From: an uncultured Methanomassiliicoccales archaeon
Lineage (GTDB): Archaea > Thermoplasmatota > Thermoplasmata > Methanomassiliicoccales > Methanomethylophilaceae
NCBI GenBank assembly: GCA_959597175.1
Contig: CAUFXM010000006.1
Location: 1 to 64,000 of the forward strand
Direction: 5' to 3'
DNA length: 64,000 nt
The notes under the pieces are model-generated. The model searched no databases. It saw nothing but the letters and a program-made list of their open reading frames with translations, and was not told the DNA's origin. A program made the translations under genes and the position numbers. Below are positions 60,375 through 64,000 of this stretch, piece after piece; position 1 is the first letter of the stretch, and each line of letters starts with the position of its first letter.

Positions 60375-61295
60375 ATGGTGATAAACGATTCCCAGGTCAT
60401 GGACAGGAACGAATGGGCCGACGGTTTCGTGGACTGCGTGGTCAAGAGGTCATGGAAGGACTCCGTCCTGAGCACCCCCGTGGTGCTCCTCGCCCTGTTC
60501 ATCCCTCTGGCGATATCGATCGTAATAGTCTCCTACCAGTACTTCATCCACTCCGACATCTTCGACCGGAGGGCGTTGGAGCTCGGCGTCGTCATGGTCA
60601 TGGTGGTCGAATGCGGCATCGCCAGTTTCATCCTGTTCACGATCACCCGCAGGTCCAGGAACCACCTTGCCCGCGACCTCGATTGGATGGACTCGTTGAT
60701 CGGGTACGTCGAATCCCACGGCCGCGACGCCTCCGACCTCAGGGCCATAAGGAAGAGGGCGTCCCGGGGCGCCTGGAACGCCAGGTACGCGATATCGGCG
60801 GGCATCTGGATTCTGAACGTCGTGTACATAGTCGGCATCGTGCTCTACATCCGTCTCGGGGCGGATTTGTACAGCGACCCGGTCATGGAATTGCTCCTTC
60901 TGTCGTACATCATGCTGATGGTGCAGTACGTGTTCACGTTCGGATCCACCACCGGGTTCCCCTACAGGCATGACAGCCTCCAGTGCGAGTTCGTCAGGGA
61001 GTTCAGGGCGAGGGCGGACAGCTTCGGCCTGTACGTCGACCCTCTGGAACCGTCCGTCCCGAAGTCGCACCCGATCGTGCGCGCGGTGCTGTTCGTGGTC
61101 ACCATCGGTCTGTTCTCCATCCCCCTGCTGCTCTGGTGCAACCATCAGATGAACAAGCACATCCGCACCCAGTGGAAGTTCGAGAGCGACCTTGTCGTCT
61201 CCATGATCAGGTTCGAGGGCGGGATAGGCATCGAGGGCGTCGGCTACAACCAGCCCGGCAACTGGCTCGGAAGGGTCCTCAACAATCTGATCTGA
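60375..61295 (+). CDS. membrane protein of unknown function
   Basis: 306 residues (or 298 from ATG 60399). Five or six predicted membrane segments in pairs (about 36-56, 70-90, 140-165, 170-190, 240-258), with a soluble loop carrying many Arg and a conserved-looking tail. No family recognised. It lies 43 bp before the STAS gene in the same direction, within the partner-switching locus, and could be its sensor or output. Confidence 0.65.
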   Translation: MVINDSQVMDRNEWADGFVDCVVKRSWKDSVLSTPVVLLALFIPLAISIVIVSYQYFIHSDIFDRRALELGVVMVMVVECGIASFILFTITRRSRNHLARDLDWMDSLIGYVESHGRDASDLRAIRKRASRGAWNARYAISAGIWILNVVYIVGIVLYIRLGADLYSDPVMELLLLSYIMLMVQYVFTFGSTTGFPYRHDSLQCEFVREFRARADSFGLYVDPLEPSVPKSHPIVRAVLFVVTIGLFSIPLLLWCNHQMNKHIRTQWKFESDLVVSMIRFEGGIGIEGVGYNQPGNWLGRVLNNLI

Positions 61296-61338
61296 CACTC
61301 ATCTTAAAATCCGGGTCGTGCATACCGGGTAACCGGTG

Positions 61339-61650
61339 ATGTCATTGTTCGGAAGGAAGAAGGTGAAGGAAGACCCGCTCACGGCCACATACAGCGACGG
61401 TGACGAGATCACGGTCTCGCTGAGGGGCAGGCTGGACTCCGTCACATCGTCAGACTTCCAATCCGACGCCGTCCCCAAATGCAGGGGGAGGGACATCGTA
61501 CTGGACCTGGATGGGCTCGTCTACCTGTCCAGCGCAGGTCTCAGATCCATCCTGGCGCTCGACAAGGCAGGCAAATCCCTGAGGATCGTCAACGCCAAGG
61601 ACTCCGTCAAGGACGTTCTGGACATGTCCGGCTTCAGCGACTTCTTCTGA
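61339..61650 (+). CDS. STAS-domain protein (anti-sigma-factor antagonist family)
   Basis: 103 residues. LDLDGLVYLSSAGLRSIL contains the phosphorylatable Ser (Ser64/65) of SpoIIAA/RsbV-type proteins. It should be phosphorylated by an RsbW-like kinase and dephosphorylated by a SpoIIE-type phosphatase, both encoded here. It starts MSLFGRKKVKED; GTG 61336 directly before is less likely. Confidence 0.92.
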   Translation: MSLFGRKKVKEDPLTATYSDGDEITVSLRGRLDSVTSSDFQSDAVPKCRGRDIVLDLDGLVYLSSAGLRSILALDKAGKSLRIVNAKDSVKDVLDMSGFSDFF

Positions 61651-61661
61651 CGTGCTCCAGT

Positions 61662-61669
61662 CTAAATAT
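61662..61669 (+). promoter_or_regulatory. TATA box of second PP2C gene
   Basis: CTAAATAT, 21-28 nt before GTG 61690; suggests a leaderless mRNA separate from the STAS gene. Confidence 0.55.
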
Positions 61670-61689
61670 CGGCGAGTAGTTAATCCGTC

Positions 61690-63657
61690 GTGACCGATGG
61701 GACTCCAGCCTACTCTACGAGAGCATACGCCATGAGGGGACTCAGGACCCTTGTCATGTCGATGGCCATCACGACCGTCGTCACACTCGTGGCCCTGTCG
61801 CTCCCTGTCGACCTGAGACCGCATCTGGCGGTCAGCCTGGTGCTGGGGCTGCTCTTCGGACCGTTCGCCTGCCTCGGTGCGGACATCGTCAGCCTTGTCA
61901 CCAACATCTACAACGACGTCCCGCTGGAGTTCTGCGCCCTCGACCTTGTTACGGTGTTCGTCGTTGCCTACTTCCCGTACCGGATGTGGTACAGCACGTC
62001 CCTGGGGTGCGACATCTCATCGCCGCCCGCGCTCAACGCCGTCCGCGACATCAAGAAGTTCATGGCCGTCATGGTCGCCACCTCCGTCGTCTACACCGTC
62101 CTCTACAACCTGACCTACGGGATGCTCGACGGGGCGTTCCAGCTGTCGTACGACGATTTCTCCATACTGCTCAGCGTGGTCTCGTTCTCGATAATCATCG
62201 GGATGTTCCTCATCGTCCTGTTCAGATACCTGGGGATAGCGTTCTACAGCCCCCATATCCACTTCAGAAGGCACGACATCAGGGACTCCGTCCCGAGATG
62301 GGCGTTCGACGTCGTCCTTATAGCATCTGTCGTGCTGGCCCCCATCATCCTGAGCACCAGCCCCGCCTCCAGCGTGCTCTACCCCCTCACCGCCGCCACG
62401 TATCTCCTTGTCTTCGTCTACCTGCTCAAACCCATGTCGTCCACGGAATCCGACGACAGCATGCAGCACCTCGGGACGTACAGATTCGACGGCAGCCTTA
62501 TCGAGCGCATCATCGTGATATTCGTTGTCATCGGCCTCGGATTCAGCCTGGTCTCCGGGATCGCTGCATACAGCGGAATCCTGGAGGACCTGTTCGGCCA
62601 GGGTAGGGAGCTTTCCACGGTGTTCTACATGGGCGCCACCTCTCTGGCGTTCTTCCTTATCGCGATCCTGTTCCTCATGTACGTGGAGGATCGGATATCC
62701 ACGCCGCTGGGAAGGATCTCCGAGACCGCCCGCAACTTCGTCGGAGGAAGCAGGCAGACCATGAGCTGCGAGGAAACCATCAGGGACTACAGCCATTACA
62801 CCGACCATGATTCGGAGATCGGTGTGCTGGCGAGGTCCCTCACGGACATGACGAGGGACATAGAGACGTACGTGGAGGATATCCGCAACCTGAACTCCAG
62901 GGAGGAGATGTACCGGGCCGAGATGTCCGTCGCCGCCGCGATCCAGACCTCCCTCATCCCGAGGGACTTCGACAGCGTGCCAGGGGTCAACGTCGCCGGC
63001 GCCATGCTCCCCGCCAAGTTCGTAGGCGGTGACCTGTACGACTTCTTCAGGATAGATGACGACCATCTCGCGGTAGTGGTCGCCGACGTCTCCGGCAAGG
63101 GGGTGCCGGCCGCGATGTTCATGGCTGTCACCAAGGCCCTCATGGAGGAGTGCGCACGTCCGGGAGCAGGGCCGGAGGAGGTTCTCGGAAGGGTCAACAA
63201 CGCCATATGCCGCAACAACGAGGAATCCATGTTCGTGACCTCATGGTTCGGAATACTGGACATCAACACTGGCGTGATGGAATTTACGAACGCCGGCCAC
63301 GGGGCCCCGATTGTCGTCAGATCCGATGGCGGCACGGAGATCCTACGCACCCGCCCCTGCATGGCACTTGGGGGGATGGAGGGCGTCAGATACAGGAAGG
63401 AGACGGCCGTGCTCGGGATCGGCGACCGGCTAGTCCTCTATACCGACGGTGTGACCGAGGCCAACAGCGACTACCACGGATTCTACGGCGAGGACAGACT
63501 GGTCGCGATGGCACGCGACTGCGCCGGGCTCAGCGTCGGGGATGAGGTGAGGGCGATCGTCGACGATGTCGTGGGCTTCACCGGTGAATCGGAGCAGTTC
63601 GACGACATCACCCTGTTCATCGTGGAGTTCGTCGGGACATCCTCTTCTCGATCGTGA
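61690..63657 (+). CDS. membrane-anchored SpoIIE-type PP2C phosphatase (paralogue 2)
   Basis: 655 residues from GTG 61690. Same layout as the protein at 57356: membrane segments with LVLGLLFGPFACLGADIVSL and GCDISSPPALNAVRDIKKF, a second membrane group, HAMP-like linker, then phosphatase motifs FVGGDLYDFF, VVADVSGKGVPAAMFMA, DGVTEAN and QFDDITLF. The two proteins are similar over their full length. The 3' end overlaps the second RsbW-like gene by 41 bp, tail to tail, as for the first pair. Confidence 0.9.
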   Translation: MTDGTPAYSTRAYAMRGLRTLVMSMAITTVVTLVALSLPVDLRPHLAVSLVLGLLFGPFACLGADIVSLVTNIYNDVPLEFCALDLVTVFVVAYFPYRMWYSTSLGCDISSPPALNAVRDIKKFMAVMVATSVVYTVLYNLTYGMLDGAFQLSYDDFSILLSVVSFSIIIGMFLIVLFRYLGIAFYSPHIHFRRHDIRDSVPRWAFDVVLIASVVLAPIILSTSPASSVLYPLTAATYLLVFVYLLKPMSSTESDDSMQHLGTYRFDGSLIERIIVIFVVIGLGFSLVSGIAAYSGILEDLFGQGRELSTVFYMGATSLAFFLIAILFLMYVEDRISTPLGRISETARNFVGGSRQTMSCEETIRDYSHYTDHDSEIGVLARSLTDMTRDIETYVEDIRNLNSREEMYRAEMSVAAAIQTSLIPRDFDSVPGVNVAGAMLPAKFVGGDLYDFFRIDDDHLAVVVADVSGKGVPAAMFMAVTKALMEECARPGAGPEEVLGRVNNAICRNNEESMFVTSWFGILDINTGVMEFTNAGHGAPIVVRSDGGTEILRTRPCMALGGMEGVRYRKETAVLGIGDRLVLYTDGVTEANSDYHGFYGEDRLVAMARDCAGLSVGDEVRAIVDDVVGFTGESEQFDDITLFIVEFVGTSSSRS

Positions 63658-64000
63658 GGACGTTGCAGCCGTCACGGCGACGATACGATATCCCGTCCAC
63701 GTTCCTCTTGACCAGGAATATCCCTAGTCCGCCGATCCTCCTCTCATCAGCCGACAGGGTCACATCCGGATCAGGGGTCGCGAGCGGATCGAACTCCGGC
63801 CCCCGATCAACGAACGTGATGGTCACGGACATCGTCTCCGCATCTGCGTCGCAAGAGATCCAGACCTTCCCGCCTCCCGGCGGATAAGCATAGTTGGCTA
63901 TGTTGACGAACAACTCCTCGACCACGAGCTCCAGCTGGAGGACGGACTTCTTGGAGGCACCCATGCCCCCCATGGCTCCCCTTACGAAAGATATGACCTC
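63617..64000 (-). CDS. RsbW-like protein kinase, 5' end beyond the window
   Basis: The reading frame stays open to base 64000; the visible 127 residues align with the kinase at 59318 from EVQGFIE onward. N-box LELVVEELFVNIANYAY, G1 FVDRGPEFDP and GGLGIFLVKRNVDGISYRR are intact. The start codon lies outside the window, so the in-frame ATG at 63973 is internal. It pairs with the phosphatase at 61690. Confidence 0.88.
   Translation of the reverse strand, partial: EVISFVRGAMGGMGASKKSVLQLELVVEELFVNIANYAYPPGGGKVWISCDADAETMSVTITFVDRGPEFDPLATPDPDVTLSADERRIGGLGIFLVKRNVDGISYRRRDGCNVLTIEKRMSRRTPR

Overview
The window looks like a chromosomal segment of a methanogenic archaeon of the order Methanomassiliicoccales (Thermoplasmata), probably a Methanomethylophilaceae-type gut or rumen lineage. 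The evidence is archaeal information-processing operons (exosome/proteasome superoperon, eL42-eS27-aIF2alpha-Nop10, SRP19, eS8), an mvhADG-hdrA hydrogenase/heterodisulfide reductase locus, frequent leaderless promoters with a TATA box about 25-30 nt before the start codon, and high-GC coding sequence. The order-level assignment is an inference from gene content.

Region 1 (1-12,270) is accessory. A tandem array of two small promoter-hairpin units (124-360) and a structured, probably transcribed stretch (588-790) lead to tRNA-Ser(GCU). An 8.1-kb integrative element sits in the 3' end of this tRNA (core repeats 925-942 and 9051-9068). It carries a rolling-circle-type Rep protein, a tyrosine integrase, an AbrB-type regulator with a divergent promoter and mirrored operator sites, a DUF3800 protein, an alpha/beta hydrolase, and small membrane proteins related to bacteriocin-immunity families (DUF1648, SunI-like PH, DUF3784). 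Directly behind it is the remnant of a second, related element: truncated rep fused to a truncated hydrolase. Next come an AAA ATPase (DUF4143 type) and a truncated ABC-2 permease. A three-copy hairpin element with a GATAAGACCCG signature occurs at 6674, 11691 and 11757.

Region 2 (12,500-26,000) holds a GNAT acetyltransferase, FUSC exporter, two phosphoesterases, eS8, a PhlG-like hydrolase, SRP19, NAD(P)HX repair enzyme, and then the reverse-strand hdrA-mvhD-mvhG-mvhA operon. HdrA is a tandem-duplicated 1013-residue form and MvhG has a long Lys/Ala/Pro-rich N-terminal extension. A 536-bp AT-rich intergenic region with four palindromes lies upstream of hdrA.

Region 3 (26,400-38,200) holds the exosome superoperon (rnp2, psmA, SBDS, rrp4, rrp41, rrp42, rpl37ae, rpoP, pcc1, pfdB), a Nat-type ABC exporter, a DHH phosphoesterase, TyrRS, a purine phosphoribosyltransferase, a TctA/DUF112-like permease and a FlK-like thioesterase.

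Region 4 (38,300-57,400) holds a secreted protein, an HRDC-SF1 helicase-nuclease, and a four-gene translationally coupled operon: RsbW-like ATPase-GNAT fusion, LuxE-like acyl-protein synthetase, LuxC-PaaK fusion, and MATE transporter with a degenerate RsbW-like tail. It continues with two HxlR regulators, nitroreductase, copper chaperone plus CopA, Dph6, RpiA, and the eL42-eS27-aIF2alpha-Nop10-PAC2 cluster.

Region 5 (57,350-64,000) is a partner-switching locus: two membrane-anchored SpoIIE-type PP2C phosphatases, each overlapping tail-to-tail with its own RsbW-like kinase gene, plus a STAS antagonist and two membrane proteins. Archaea have no sigma factors, so the output is unknown. The LuxCE-MATE operon, which also carries RsbW-like domains, is a candidate target. 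This possible signalling-to-acyl/efflux system is the most interesting feature of the window.
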